Below, piece by piece: positions 1 through 12,436 of a stretch of DNA of 64,000 nucleotides; positions within the stretch are counted from its first letter, which is position 1, and each line of letters starts with the position of its first letter. Both the position numbers and the translations under genes were made by a program. This stretch comes from Dendrobium chrysotoxum (Eukaryota > Streptophyta > Magnoliopsida > Asparagales > Orchidaceae), in contig CM034314.1 of the NCBI GenBank assembly GCA_019925795.1, forward strand, positions 83,324,780 to 83,388,779, read 5' to 3'. The notes under the pieces were generated by a model. It did not search any database. It worked only from the letters and a program-made list of their open reading frames with translations, and was not told where the DNA came from.

Positions 1-3000
1 AACCAACGTAAAACTTGTCGAATAATTATGACATGAGTTATTTAATACATTGTGTTAATGTTAGGGCGTTTCCTAGAAGCGATACGCTGTATGGCTTGAA
101 TACAACGAGAAGTGTGCAAGGGCTGCTGCACCAGCGCCCGGGTGCAGTGTTAAATAGGCAAGGGTTCCCACATCTTGGACGGATGTGGGCAAAGAAGTAA
201 GTATATAAAACTAGAATTAGGATATGAATTTAGAATATGGGTTTCCTTATAGGCAAATTAATAAAATTAATAGATATTATGATGCATAGGAAGATAAATA
301 TTCTATGCATTTTGAAAACTAAATGGGTTGGAGATAAGGCTTAGGAGATTGATAGTTTAGGATTAACACTATGGTATTCTGGTAGGAGTCATACTAAAAA
401 TGGTGTATGTGTAATTATAGATAAGAGTTTGAAGGATAATATTGTAAAGATTAATAGAATCAGAGATAGAATTATAGTTTTAAAGATTGCTGTTGATAAT
501 AAGATTATTAATATTATAAGTGCTTATGTGCCTCGCATAAGTTTGGATATATGTTTAAAATTAAATTTTGGAATGACTTAGAAGAATTAATACAAGAGAT
601 ACATCTTGAAGAAAGAGTTTAATTGGATGAGATTTAAACGGACATGTTAGTAAAGAGGTAGATGATTATAAAAGCATTCATGGTGGCTATATGTTTGGAG
701 CGACTAAAGAAGGTGGTAAAACCATATTAGATTATGCTCTAGCTTATAATTTTGTAATTACTGATACTTTATTTAAGGAAAAGAGATGAGCATCTCATCA
801 CTTATAAGAATGTATATAGTAAAACTTAGATTGATTATTTTTTTTTATAAAAAAATAGATTGTTTAGATTGCAAAAAATTATAAAGTTATTCCAAGTAAA
901 AGTTTATGGACCCAACATCGCTAATTAGTTTTGGACTTTAAGATGAAGGGGCATAATATGAAAAATATAGTAAAATTTTATTCAGGATTAAATAAGGCCA
1001 TTTAAAGAAAATTAATAAAAATATTTTTGAGAGTAAGATTCTAGATCTTAATATTTTGTCTATGTATGATGAAGCTAATATTATATGAGAAAAAGTTGCT
1101 GGTGATATTAGGAATTTTGCAAATGATGTGCTTCGAGTATCGAAAGGAAAAGCTTCTAATAATAAGAGTAGTTGGTGGTGGAATCAAAATGTGCAAGAAA
1201 AGATAAAAAATAAGAAGTTTTGTTATAAAAATTGGCTTGTGTAAAAACTCTGAAAATTGGGAATGATATGAAAAGGCTTATAAGGAGTTTAAGAAAATAA
1301 TATGCAATGCAAAGATTTTAGTTTTTAATTATTTAATAGAATATCTTAAATACTAAGGACGATGAAAGATATATGTATAAGTTAGCCAAATAAAGAGATA
1401 GGAGTAATAAGGATTTAGTTCAAGTAAAGTGCATTAAGGATAAAGATAAAAAAGTGTTTTTATTAAAAGATGATATTTAACCAAGGTGGATGAGATATTT
1501 TGCGAAGTTTTTCAATGAAGATTGTGAGAATACAATTGATTTTAGTGATCTTTAGCACCCACCCTAAATGAAAATAGAGATTTTTGTTTTTATCAGCGTA
1601 TTAGTAAAACCGAAGTTAGAAAGGCTTTAAAGAAAATGAAGTGTGGAAAAGCTGTTGGACTTGATGATATTCCAATGCAGGTGTGGAAATGTCTAGGAGA
1701 GGAAGGAATTTCTTAGCTTACTAAATTTTTTAATATTATTTTGAAGACTAAAAAAATGTCAGATGAGTGGAGAATAAGTGTGTTGATTTCTATTTTGAAG
1801 AATAAGGTGATGCACAAGATCGTGCGAATTATAGAGAAATTAAGTTAATGTGTCATTCTTTAAAACTATGGGAGAGAGTTATGGAGCATAGGTTAAGACG
1901 TGATACTAATGTTTCTCAAAATCAATTTGGATTCATGCCAGGTAGGTCTACTATGGAAGCTATACATTTATTGAAAGGTTTGATGGAGAAGTATAGAGAG
2001 AATAAGGAGGATCTACATATGATATATATATATATATATATATATATTTAGAGAAAGCATATGATAAAGTTCCAAGAGAAGTGATATGGAGAGTTCTAGA
2101 AAAGAAAGGGGTTAATAATGCTTATATTCAAGTCATTAAGGATATGTTTGTAGGAGTTGTTACTTGTTTTCAAGCACAAGGTGGTTTTGACCAAGTATTT
2201 TCCTATTTTAGTTAGATTACATCAAGGATCAGCCTTAAACCCATATCTTTTTGCTTTAGTCATGGATGTTCTCACTAGACATTTGCAAGAGGTCGTACCC
2301 TGGTGTATGCTTTTTGCTTTTTGCTGGTGATATTCTTCTTGTTGATAAGATTAGAAAGGGAGTTGAAGGTAAACTTGAATTATGGAGGTCAACCTTAGAG
2401 TCTAAAGATTTTCGTTTGAGTAGACCTAAGACCGAATATATAAGTATAATTTTAGTAGTAATAGATCTAGTGGGGGGATTGTGACTTTGGGAGATCAAGT
2501 CATTAATAAGAGTACATGTTTTTGATATCTTGGGTCTATTGTTTAGAGTGATGGTGAAATAGATGGGGATATTAGTAATTCAAGTTGAATGGTTGAAGTG
2601 GAGGAATGCATCGAGCTTGTTGTGTGATAGAAAAGCCCCTCTCAAACTTAAGGGATAATTCTATAAGATGGTGGTGAGGCCTGCAATGCTTTATGGTGCA
2701 GAATGTTGGCTATTAAAAAAAAGCATAATATTAAGTTAAGTATTGCAAAGATGAGGATGCTCAGGTCGATGTGTAGCTTTACTTTTAAAGACATGATACA
2801 AAACAAGCATATACGTGAAAAGGTTGGAGTAGCACCAGTGGCAGATAAGATTAGAGAGTCGCCTTAGATAGTTTGGTTACATAAAACGGCGGTCTTTTGA
2901 TGACCCGGTTAGGAGAGTAGATGTATTAGATTTAGCTTATGCTAAGAAGGGTAGAGGTAGACCTAAAATGACTTGGTTATAAAATATTAGATGATATTTC

Positions 3001-3108
3001 TTTATTATATTTAAATGAGAATTTGACTCTTAATAGCACACAATGGAGAAAAAATATTCATTTTTCCGACCTGTAGTGGGATAAGGGCTTGATGTTGTTG
3101 TTGTAGTA
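1..3108 (+). mobile_element. Degraded RTE-type LINE (non-LTR retrotransposon)
   Basis: The stretch reads on the plus strand, with many stops and frameshifts, as a 5' leader (about 60-200), an apurinic-type endonuclease (about 320-900) and a reverse transcriptase (about 1570-2500). The best open piece, 1848-2051, contains NQFGFMPGRSTMEAI, a conserved LINE reverse transcriptase motif. It is followed by EKAYDKVPRE in another frame after a TA repeat. The catalytic FADD box reads FAGD near 2330, so one metal-binding Asp is lost. The 3' end runs to a short GTTGTTGTA tail at about 3085-3108, as expected of RTE elements, which end in simple repeats rather than poly-A. Two 3' pieces of the same family lie at 43801-45895 (-) and 46258-46806 (+). 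The true 5' end may lie left of the window. Confidence 0.85.
2019..2049. repeat. (TA)n microsatellite inside LINE RT motif A
   Basis: About 30 bp of alternating TA sits where the RTE reverse transcriptase should encode the residues just before EKAYDKVP, the motif A region with the first catalytic Asp. The repeat replaces the normal codons and shifts the frame, which suggests slippage expansion after the element died. Confidence 0.85.
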
Positions 3109-3767
3109 TCATATTTCTCTAATTACAATTTTTGAGAAACAGGCGCCTGGTGCAGTGAAGCAATGTCATTTTGGCTTTATTGTTTTGTAGCTCTTGGTCT
3201 GATCCCATCATCATTGTGACCGAAATGTGGTTAATGTGAATGAAACATTATTGAACGTCCTTGCATTCTCTTAAAGATTCACTAGCATTTCTCACCATTT
3301 GTGGGCATAATTATCATAATTTTTTACAAGAATTGAAAATAAATAATTGAGTATTTTATTCTAATATTTATGTAGTATTTATACTATCCTAATAGAACTT
3401 TTAATAGGAAACATATAAAATTAAAGAATAATAGTTTCATAATAATTTACAGTTGTCAAGGAATTGATGAATTGGCAAAATAATAATTCCAATTGTCAAC
3501 AGATAGATGAGTAAACAACATGGATTTGATGGATTAATGAGGTGGCAACATAAGATGAAGTAAAGTGGGTGGAAGTCTTGTTGAGTTTGGGTCTCACTTG
3601 GTGGAAATTATACGTGTTTCACACTCTTCAGGCTAATGAATGGATGTTATCCCTTCCGAGCTTGATTTATAATTTCTTAATGACTATCTCTAATAATTCT
3701 TTAGTTTGGTGAGAATGAGTAAATTATTCTCCTATTATGCTCCTAGCAAGTCTATTTTACTTATTTT
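3109..3767. other. Intergenic, no recognised feature
   Basis: AT-rich unique-looking sequence between the LINE 3' tail and the first R1 head. I see no coding signal, RNA gene or clear repeat in it. Confidence 0.5.
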
Positions 3768-4758
3768 TGTGGGCTCCAAAAATTTTGGGCCTCAGCCTCT
3801 CCGCACCGTCTCTTTTCTTTTTTGTTTAAATAGACAAGGAGAGTTTTAACGAGCTTAGGTTTCGGGTGACTTTTCAGAAGGCATATTGGATTTTTTAGAT
3901 AAGACACTACCCATAGATTTCACCCTCATTTTGTGAGGACTTTATGATATGAGTTCTGGTTTCCTATAGGTGCAAGCCCCTATAGTTAATTACCCCTCCC
4001 GATAATGAGCTAGAACTTTTGATTAAGGCTAGCCGTAAGATAGGTCGCTTAGGGTGCAAACTTAACGTATAATAGCAACAGTTTTAGGGTTTGAGTTTGA
4101 ATTTGAATTTTAAAGTTTATCATCAGAAACTTAAAACAGGTGATGGGGGGAGCGAAGACAAGCCCGATCAAGATCCCGTGGTTCTGTCGTCCTGGGCTGT
4201 CATGGTCCCTGGTCTACTTAGTTAGAGGAGGTAATCGATCCAACCTGACAGAAGGCATCTTATTGATAGTCATGGGTTACTTCGTCCAAGAATACCTTGT
4301 AGACCTTGGGTGGTGTTTTTCTGAGGGGATAGATTTGAATTCACCTTAGCTGACAGAGAGCTTTATGCCTATCGAATATACCCTATAATTAATTACTCAA
4401 GGGTTTGACGCCGTTAGAGAATATATGGGTTTTGGCCGTGATCGTAATATAATGGTGTCATTTTACAGTAAAATCATCTGATCAGAAGGCACGTGCCACG
4501 TCCTGCTGGCAAGAGATTATTTGAGGATGAATTTTAGTGATACACCCGACATGACATTCACCCTTTGTGAGCTGAGATTAATTTCAAATTTATCACCCCC
4601 GACAAACGGTTGCGGAAGATGGATGGGTTTTAGTTTTAAGTTTTTAGGTGATAAATTTTGAAGTTTTTATAAGTTTTTGAGAATTGACCCCTCTTATTGA
4701 GATTTTCTTTCAACACGGCCATTATCGGGGTGGCGTCAAAGTCACTTATATTTTCGTA
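3768..4758 (+). repeat. R1 composite repeat, head and middle (copy a)
   Basis: Starts with TGTGGGCTCCAAAAATT, the head shared by copies at 4759, 14873, 18810, 51586 and 54721 (the mark is less exact in some) and by a minus-strand piece ending at 16970. Shared blocks follow in order: GAGTTTTAACGAG, the stretch around TTTCGCCCTCATTTTGTGAG, the hairpin TAGGTGCAAGCCCCTA, a block around CCCGATCAAGATCCC, and CAACACGGCCATTATCGGGG. There is no coding capacity. The copy stops abruptly at about 4758, where a second R1 head begins, so this is a tandem or nested junction. A TG start fits an LTR, but no matching CA end or target duplication was found. Confidence 0.75.
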
Positions 4759-6635
4759 GCATGGGCTCCAAAAATTCGGCCCCGGCCTACCCGTTGGAGT
4801 TTTAACGAAATAAGTTCCGGGGTAAATTTTGGGAAGGAAGATGGGTTTGTAGATAAGACACTACCCAGAGATTTCGCCCTCATTTTGTGAGGACTTTATG
4901 ATTTGAGTTCTGGTTTCCTATAAGCGCAAGCCCCTATAGTTAATTATCCCTCCCAATAACGAGAGAGAACTTTCGATTAAGGTTAGTCGTCAATCAGATA
5001 CGTAGAGATATGTGTTATCTAGCATATAATAGCAGCATGGGTTGGTTTTGAAAGTTTAATATTTAAAATTAGAAATTACACCATCTTATACTTAAAGCGG
5101 ATGGTGGGGGAATGTATGATGCACCCGATCAAGATCCCATGGTTCCGTCATCCCGGGCCATCGTGGTCCCTGGCCTATTTAGTCAGAGGAGGTAGTCGAC
5201 TCAACCTGATAGAAGGATCATTGTCAGCAGCCATAGGTTACTTTGCCTAAGGGGACCTTATAGACCTGTGGTGGATGTTTGTCTAAGGGGACAAATTTGA
5301 ATCCACCTTAACTAACAGAGGGCTTTATGCTCTATCGATTATATCCCATTGATTCATATCTCAAGGATTTGATGCCACTAAGGAACGTATTGGTTCTGGC
5401 TATAACTATTATCTCGTGGTGCCATTTGACATCAAAACCACTCGGTTCAGAGGGCCCCGGGTCATAACCGTTTATCTTGCGGTGTTATTTGGAGGCAAAC
5501 TGTCGGTCAAACGACACGTACCATGTCCTTACTGGCAGGAAATTGTTTGAGAATGGATCCTAGTGATATTTTAGACTAGGCACTAGCTCTATGTGAGCTG
5601 AAGTAAATTTTAATTTGTCCACCTGACAAACTGTTATGGAGGGTGGATGGATTTTGCTTTAAGTATTTGAATGGTTGAGTTTCAATTTTAAATATTTTTG
5701 AACTTGGATGATTTTTGGAGTTTTTGAATTTTTGGAAACATTTGGAAGGTATTTTGAAATTATTTGGAGTTAACCCCTCCAGTTGAGATCTACGTTCAAC
5801 ACGGCCATCATCGGGGTGTTTTTCAGGTCATTTGAAAATATTTGAATTTTATGGAAGTTTGAGGGCATTTTGAAATATTTGAAATTAACCCCCTTCGATT
5901 GAGATCTGTATTCAACACGGTCATCATCGGGGTATATGGAGAATTTCATTCATGGATTGAACCTTGTCGACTCTGTCGAGTTGTCGACAGAGGATCGGAT
6001 TTCGTAGACTTTAGACTTATGTTGATGAATTTTTTTTGTTATAGACCTTGAAGGCCTAATATGAATGTATAAAATAAATATCTCGGTCGACCTCGCGACC
6101 ACATATTTATTTAAAGGTTCGAGCCGTGTGGACTCCTATCTACCCGCACAGAAGGATCGGGCTCGAACTTGGGTTTATTTATTGACCCGCGCAGCATCCC
6201 TAGACGTCACGTGTATACCCATAATACACTCGCCAGGGTCCATGCGGGTATATGATTTTATTAAATGAATTTCTTTTATAATAAACCTTGAAGGCCCACG
6301 ACCGTATATTCGTTTGATGATTCAAACCGTGTCAACTCCTATTGAACCATATAGAAGGATCGGGTTCGAACTCGGATTAATCATTCGACCTGCGCAGCAT
6401 CCCTAGACGTCACGTGTGTACCAATAACACACTCGCCAAGGCCCATGCGGGTATATTATACATCCCCTTATGTGTATTTATGTGCATACATATTATAGTG
6501 CCTGTGTGGGGGTGTTTCTGAATACTTAATTTTGATCAGTTTTGCGAGCAACTGTCATTTGAATATAGCATTCTATTTAGAAGCTCGTACACGCTTTCTG
6601 TCTACTTGCATGGATGTTACGGATCTGGTGGCTTA
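4759..6635 (+). repeat. R1 composite repeat, head and middle (copy b)
   Basis: Second R1 copy, fused to the end of copy a. It carries the full head and middle series, then two CAACACGGTCATCATCGGGG-type blocks, a GTCGACTCTGTCGAGTTGTCGAC block near 5968, two blocks with CGCGCAGCATCCCTAGACG (about 6185 and 6390) closed by CATGCGGGT, and an end module related to TTCTGTCCGCTTGTA near 6595. The modules are short and often palindromic, with no open reading frame. The hairpin tail at 8249-8665 and the blocks after it are probably the rest of this copy. Confidence 0.7.
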
Positions 6636-8248
6636 GCGTGGCATTGCACTATAGTCATTTGCCCATGGGTGGTATGTTAGATGCATGAACACTGTTCATC
6701 AAGAAGCTTGCAAGCCTCAAAAATCTTGTCCAACTCAATGTTCAGAACCTGGTTGAACTAAGACTCACTCCATCTTTGAAAATGATGATTTGATCTGGCT
6801 TTTTCTTCCCAGAACCAATATAGAAATCAATAGGCAACTTCCCGATGCCCTATGCTTCGAAATCAGGAACTATAGCCTTGAATTGACAACTGTTTGTCGT
6901 CTCCACTGTATATCAGATCCTTCTGGTTACAACTGACATGTTGAATGTGGCATGGGTCTTTCGTAGCAGCTCGTGATCATCTGCATCTACTGTGCATCAT
7001 CTACTTCGATTTGCAGATAAATTGTTGTATCCATATTATGGAATAATCACCTTCATTGTGTGTCAACCATCACTAACTACAAGCGGTTCAAGTTTCCTTT
7101 AGTATGCTCTGCTATTGGGCTACTATCTTTTCCACATGATTGGTGCAAATGTTGCAACCGATTGTCATTGCTCTTGTGTGCTTTGTAATCTATGTTCATG
7201 ACCTTGCTTACAACCGGATGATACCTCTATTCAAACGACCTGTTGCATTTATTATAACTCTCCTATCTATGCTTGTGAAGAGTTTTTCATGGATTGTCAC
7301 CATTTGCAAGAGTTTATCATGTTCATTATGCATCGTTGTTTATCATTGCCAGGTGGACTGCTGTGCATGGTTGCAAGACAGTTGATGTCAATCATAGGGA
7401 GACTTTCAAATTTATAGCCTGCCCACTATCGTTATTCACGAAAGAACTAGTGCACTCACTTGTTGATTGATGATTGTCACACTCTTTGTAAGTTCTATGC
7501 ATCATATCCAATGTTGTAAATGACCTATTATGGCCCAACGACTTCCTCCTCATATTATAACTTTGGTATAAAACTCTATTCTTCGTGCTCTTCTTGCTAT
7601 TTATAATCAAATCACACTTGCATGTTCTTTTGCAATGAACTTGATATCAAACATGTCGATCTCTTCTCTCCATTTGAAATGATTGCTACAGTTTGATCGT
7701 TATTGTTCACATAAATTTCATACTTACATTTGTAATGAATTTGCATATGAGTCTTTGTCTGCCTTTGTGGAATGGGGATGAACCACATTTTCTTAATTTA
7801 GCAATTATGATGATTCTTTGATATCCCATTGGAACTTTATATTGTTATTCAAATCGAGCTTCTCATTACTCATTCATTTTTTTAATTATGTTCAAGCTCT
7901 AGTTATGTTCATGTTCAATGTTCATTTGTGTCCAAGATAGGTTCCCTGCTGTTCAAATAACGAGTTCAATTCAAAACTCGTAAGTCCCCTTGTACTTTAT
8001 TCATTTAAATTCAAGTCCTTCATTGATTTCTTCATTTATGTCCAAATCCAACTTATGTTTAGTGTCATTTGGTCCAAATCAGGTTTCAAATCGTTTGGAT
8101 TTAGTTTGAGTTCAATGTCCAAGTTCATTCAAGCCCAAATCTTTTATGATTCGTTTACAAGTTCAAATTAAGTCTTTGCATCTTTCTTTTGAGTCTGAAG
8201 TATGTTCCATATGCTTGATCAAGTCTCCAAGTCTTGTCATCAGTTCAC
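6636..8248 (+). repeat. R1 internal AT-rich segment with TTCAAGTTC-like stretch
   Basis: Non-coding. The last part (about 7780-8220) is built of variants of TTCAAGTTCATTTGAGTTC. The same kind of sequence lies at 57650-57900, just before the hairpin tail of another R1 copy, so it is treated as an R1 module. Short open frames here have no recognisable product. Confidence 0.5.
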
Positions 8249-8665
8249 CGAAAATTTCAACAGCCTCCCGGCATCTCCCATGTTTAGGAGAAATTATGGG
8301 AAATTGGGCCATCCCACCACACTACAAGAGTGTGTATGGGGGCTCCAAAGTACCTTCATGAAAACACAAGTGGCTTTCCCTGTCATGTCACAAGGGCGTA
8401 TATAGGTACTTAGGGATTCCCCACCACGCTACAAGAGCATGTATGGGGCTTATCCACCTCGCCATATGAGTCGCACCGGGCTCCCTCCTACCGTGCTACG
8501 AGAGCACGTATAGGTGGTTCTGCGGTCTGCTGCAAACGTCGAAAATGGGATTTTAAGTGATTACCCGCCTCGTCGTAGGCGTTGCACCGGGTTTTCTCTT
8601 ATCGTGCTACGAGAGCGCGTATAGGGGGTTTTCCCGTCCGCCACAAACTCCGAGAGTGGGAATCT
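8249..8665 (+). repeat. R1 hairpin-array tail
   Basis: Opens with CGAAAATTTCAACAGCCTCC, matching the tail openings at 21378, 21767, 13888 and 57915. At least four imperfect hairpin units follow, of the form CCACCACGCTACAAGAGC..GTATGGGG, near 8312, 8420, 8490 and 8600. CGCACCGGG-type linkers separate them. The stems are short GCGTG/CACGC pairs with an A-rich loop. The same array in another copy is at 57915-58440. Confidence 0.7.
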
Positions 8666-8759
8666 AAGTTTGGAAAATTTATACCTTTGCGAGGATTGGA
8701 TGTGACGACGGCGGCAAAAGAAGTGTACCAAATACATATTACAAAAAATGCACAAAATC

Positions 8760-8935
8760 ATTTTAATCCCCCTCTTTCCTTTGCACTTTTTTTTTATTCT
8801 CCTTTTTTTTTAAATCTCTTTTTTTTTTTAATTTCAACCATCATCATTTTTCTTATTTTCCACTTTTTTTTTATCACATCTCTCTTTTTTTTTTTTTTTT
8901 GAAACATTTCTCCCCTCTTTTTTTTTTTTTGAATT
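8760..8935. repeat. T-rich low-complexity spacer
   Basis: Pyrimidine-rich runs of 8-18 T separated by short C-containing pieces. It sits between an R1 hairpin tail and the purine-rich block, the place where other copies carry AT-rich spacers. The open frames across it are artefacts of composition. Confidence 0.7.
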
Positions 8936-9104
8936 GTAGCATTACACCAGAATTGCTGTTAATGATAGTAATTGCTAACATCATGAGCAACAATAACTAT
9001 TACCGAAATTAATGATATAATAATAGTAACAGAAAACTAACAATAACACATCTATGTACAAAATGAATGAAGCTAAATGAAATTTAAAACAGAAACTTTA
9101 ACTT

Positions 9105-10611
9105 TCTGTGAGGGTTTGAGTGAAGTGGACTGATTGTAGTAGGTTGTTTGGGCTATATGTTTGAGCTGTAGGTGTTGGAAGAAAAGAGCTCAGGAGGTGG
9201 ATATGTGGGCTGATTTGGGATGAGTGTGCTTAGTGGGTTTTTTTTTTTTTTTTTATGCTCTAAAGTGGGCTGAATTTACTGCTGTGAGTGGAACTTGGGT
9301 TACAATAAGATGGGCTGAACTGATAGTGGACTGTTGTAAGCTTGGAGCGTGGGGGAATTTGGGCTGGTTTGTTAGAATACAGAAAGGGCTAGATTGGAAA
9401 GATATTTGTGAGCTTTAGTTGGGTTTTGGAGGATAGAATAACTAGGGGAATTAGTACTAAGTAAATGATGGATTTGTGAGTTAATTTGAGGAGTACTGAT
9501 TTCTGTAGTGGAATGAAAGAGAGGAGATCACGTGGGCTAGGAGTAAAAGCTCCAGGTAAAGTTCAGTAAATAAAGTTGTTGCAGATGCAGTGAATTAAGA
9601 TTGGAGGAAGGCTTCACGTGGATGAAAGCTGCTGTCACGTGGAATTAAATTAAAAAGGGACAAACTGCTGTAGTAAGAAAAGCTTCACATGAACTCCACG
9701 TGAAGGGGAAGGGAATAAGTTTCACGTGCTGTCAGATGGCTGGCCACAGGTTTTTAAAGCTGTTAATCGCCCATTGGATTGTTGAGAGGAGTGGTAAGCT
9801 AGCCATGAGCTGAAAGGGATTGTTGGAGGCCAACAAGTTCAGGTCCGACGGGTGGAAATCGGAATACTGCAAACAAGAAGTGAAGTGTGGAAGGGGCTAT
9901 AGAAGACAATGTCAGGATCTGAAGCTTGGTGCAAGGACTGGAGAAGCGGCAGGGTCACTTCAAGCCACTAGATGATGTGAGCTTGACTTCTCCAAGGTGA
10001 CGTTGGGCTACAGGATTTCTTGAATGGTCGTTGGAGTCAGGACGTCAGTTGGATTTCTTTCCTTTGTGTGAAGGTGGTCGGCAGTGTGATCGGAGATCCA
10101 GAGCAGGTGACGGTGGGGCTGTGACTTGGGTTTGGAGACTTGATGCTGGAAGGAGATGGCTCGCTGTTAAGTGGGGGCGAAGAAAAATCTGGCGTGGTAT
10201 TGGGATCTGGCTGAGGGAAGAAGGAGTAGGTAGCTTTGATTTTCACAGGCATTGATGGAGGAGTTAGAGATCCGGCTTACGTGAGATATCCAATCTGGCT
10301 CCGATGGGAAGGAACAGACGTGAACACAGGCTCGATTCTTTTGGCAAGGTTGGAAGCTGGTTTTGGCACTTGCAGGAAGGAAAGCCGGAGGTTTTAGAGG
10401 AGACGGGAGCTTGTCGTAGCTCGCGTGAAGTTCGATTCCGGTAGCACAAGAGGGGAGATCAGGTATGAAGTTGAGGATGGAGGTGTGAGGGATTTGTTTT
10501 GCTGGAGCGTGGAAGAAGGATTGCCGAACAGAGACTTTTTTGGGAATCCTCGTACGTGGCAGCGACGGTATTTGATTGGAAAACAGCTCTGTTTTGCCAA
10601 TACGAGGTAAG
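9105..10611 (+). repeat. Purine-rich, GC-richer block downstream of R1 tail
   Basis: A G- and GA-rich plus-strand block with several CACGTG-type motifs between about 9525 and 9730. It ends at 10606 with ACGAG followed by GTAAGCT, a perfect plant 5' splice-site consensus. It has no convincing protein: the 163-codon minus-strand frame at 10167-10658 has no recognisable domain and crosses the donor-like site. Comparable blocks follow the R1 tails at 14187, 22290 and 58865. They share composition and position rather than clear sequence identity. It may be a non-coding exon-like part of the element, which is inference. Confidence 0.45.
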
Positions 10612-10854
10612 CTATTAATGCATATTAATTCGAATTTAACTATTCCTTTGTTTGGCATCTACCATTTGCTAATTTTTTTTAAAATTAAAAGCTATATCAG
10701 TGCTTAGTCATTACTGAATTAACTCAAAACAGCCAACATGTCTTAGTTAGGTCAAAGGTTTTTTGAATTTGCGTATTTTCTCGTTTTGTGTGCATTTCGT
10801 CCCATTTTGCACGTTGATTTTGCCGAATAATTGCAATTGAACAAATTAATTGTG

Positions 10855-12360
10855 AATTTAGGGTATTGCCGATGTTTCGGTCACAACGGCATAGTCCGTT
10901 TCGCGATCGGACATTATTCGGATAACGCCGCGCACTAAATTTCTTGAAATACGTGTTCTTGCATTGAGATTACCTCGATTTACGTGTTTGATCTCTTCTA
11001 AACAAATTGGTGGTCAATTTAGAGTATTGACGGTGTTTCAGACACAATAGTAAAGTCCGTTTATCAATCGGATGTCATTTGGGCAAAGTCGAAAGTTAAA
11101 TTTTTCGAAATGCGTGTTATTGCTTTGATGTTCGTATCGAACCCCTCGCATGTCTCTCAATTTGTCAAGTTGGATGTCATTCTTAAGTATTTTCAATTAT
11201 TTAGGATGTTCTGAACGCAATGGCGAAGTCCGTTTCGCGATTGGACTTCATTTAGTTAACATCGAGACCAATTTTTCTCAACATACATGTTTTTGTCTCG
11301 AAATTTGTGCCACCAATCCATATGATCCAAATTGAACATAGAAAATATAGTTCTTGCGTATTTGCGGTATTTCGGTCGCAATGGAGAAATCCTTTTCGCG
11401 AACGGAAATCATTTGGACAGCGTCGAGGCTGATTTTTCTCGAAATTCGTGCAGTTGTCTCGGGATCCGTGCCACCATTCTGGATGTTTCAAATTGAATAA
11501 ACAAAATATAGCTTTCAGAGATTGACAATGTTCCGAATACAACGGCACTGTCCGTTCGGTAATAGGACGTCATTTGAGTAGCGTCTCATGTTAAATTCCT
11601 TGATTTGCGCACCATCGCTTTGGGATTCGTACCAACACTCAGGATGATCCCATTTGGGAAAACAAAATGTAGTTTCTAACTATTGAGGACGTTCCGAGCT
11701 CAACGATGCAGCCAATTTTGCGATCAGAGGTCGTTTGGATAAAATCAAGGTTCTTTTTTTCTCGATATGCATGTTATCACATTGGGATCCGTGCCACTGT
11801 CTCGGCCGATCCCGATTAATCAAATAAGATGTATATTTTGAATGTCAATGACGTTTCGGACACAACGACGAAGTCTGTTCATCAATCTGACGTCGTTTGA
11901 CCAGCATCGCGTTTTAATTACGGGTGTCGGTCGTCCCTTTTGACTGATCTCATCCGATTCTACTGCGAGGGGCCTCGACCTAGCAGAATTCAATATTTTG
12001 ATCGCAATGTCGCTGTCCGTTTGGCATTCAGAGATCATTTGGATAGTATCGAGATTCTTTTCTCTCGATATGCGTGTTGTCATGTTGGGATCCGTGTCAC
12101 CGCCTCAGCCGATTCTGATTAATCAAATGAGATGTGTACATTTTGAATGTCGACCATATTCCGGACGCAACGGCGCAATCCGTTTGTCGATCAGAAGTCA
12201 TTTGGGTATCGTTGTGCATCAATTTCGGGCGTCGGTCGTCCCTTTTGACCGATCTCATCTGATTCGACTTGCGAGGGGCCGCGACCTAGCAGAATTCAAT
12301 GTTCTGATCTCAATGTCGCTTTCCGTTTGGCATTCAGAGGTCATTTGACCCTTTAAGTGA
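10855..12360 (+). repeat. Degenerate tandem array, about 160-bp unit, about 10 units
   Basis: Ten units start near 10860, 11022, 11193, 11356, 11517, 11681, 11837, 11983, 12140 and 12290. Each carries a variant of CGCAATGGCGAAGTCCGTTT, then GCGATCGGA and GTCATTTGG, then a block like TCTCGAAAT(A/T)CGTG and GGGATCCGTGCCACC. Spacing is 146-171 bp. Units differ strongly from each other, so the array is old or fast-evolving. Two more units lie at 53350-53560 beside another R1 copy. Open frames across it are not gene-like. Confidence 0.75.
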
Positions 12361-12436
12361 TGCGTCGTGCCAACCCGCGCGTTGCTTGATTCGCCCTTTT
12401 TACGCGTAGTTTTATTTGTACGGGTCAACACGTAGG

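Noticed and set aside
3768..4758. R1 head to middle as a complete LTR retrotransposon with 5' LTR
   Set aside because: The TG start is suggestive, but no paired LTR, primer-binding site, CA end or target duplication could be fixed, so only 'repeat' is claimed.
6065..6268. 67-codon plus-strand frame, and similar frames in other R1 copies
   Set aside because: Frames are not conserved between R1 copies; differences include indels not in multiples of three.
8249..8665. Hairpin units as tRNA genes or a CRISPR array
   Set aside because: The units lack tRNA A/B boxes and cloverleaf lengths. Repeats are diverged with no uniform spacers, and the host is a plant nucleus.
10167..10658. 163-codon minus-strand open frame
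   Set aside because: It lies in a purine-rich block where stops are rare on the other strand, has no known motif, and crosses a donor-like site. It is treated as a composition artefact.
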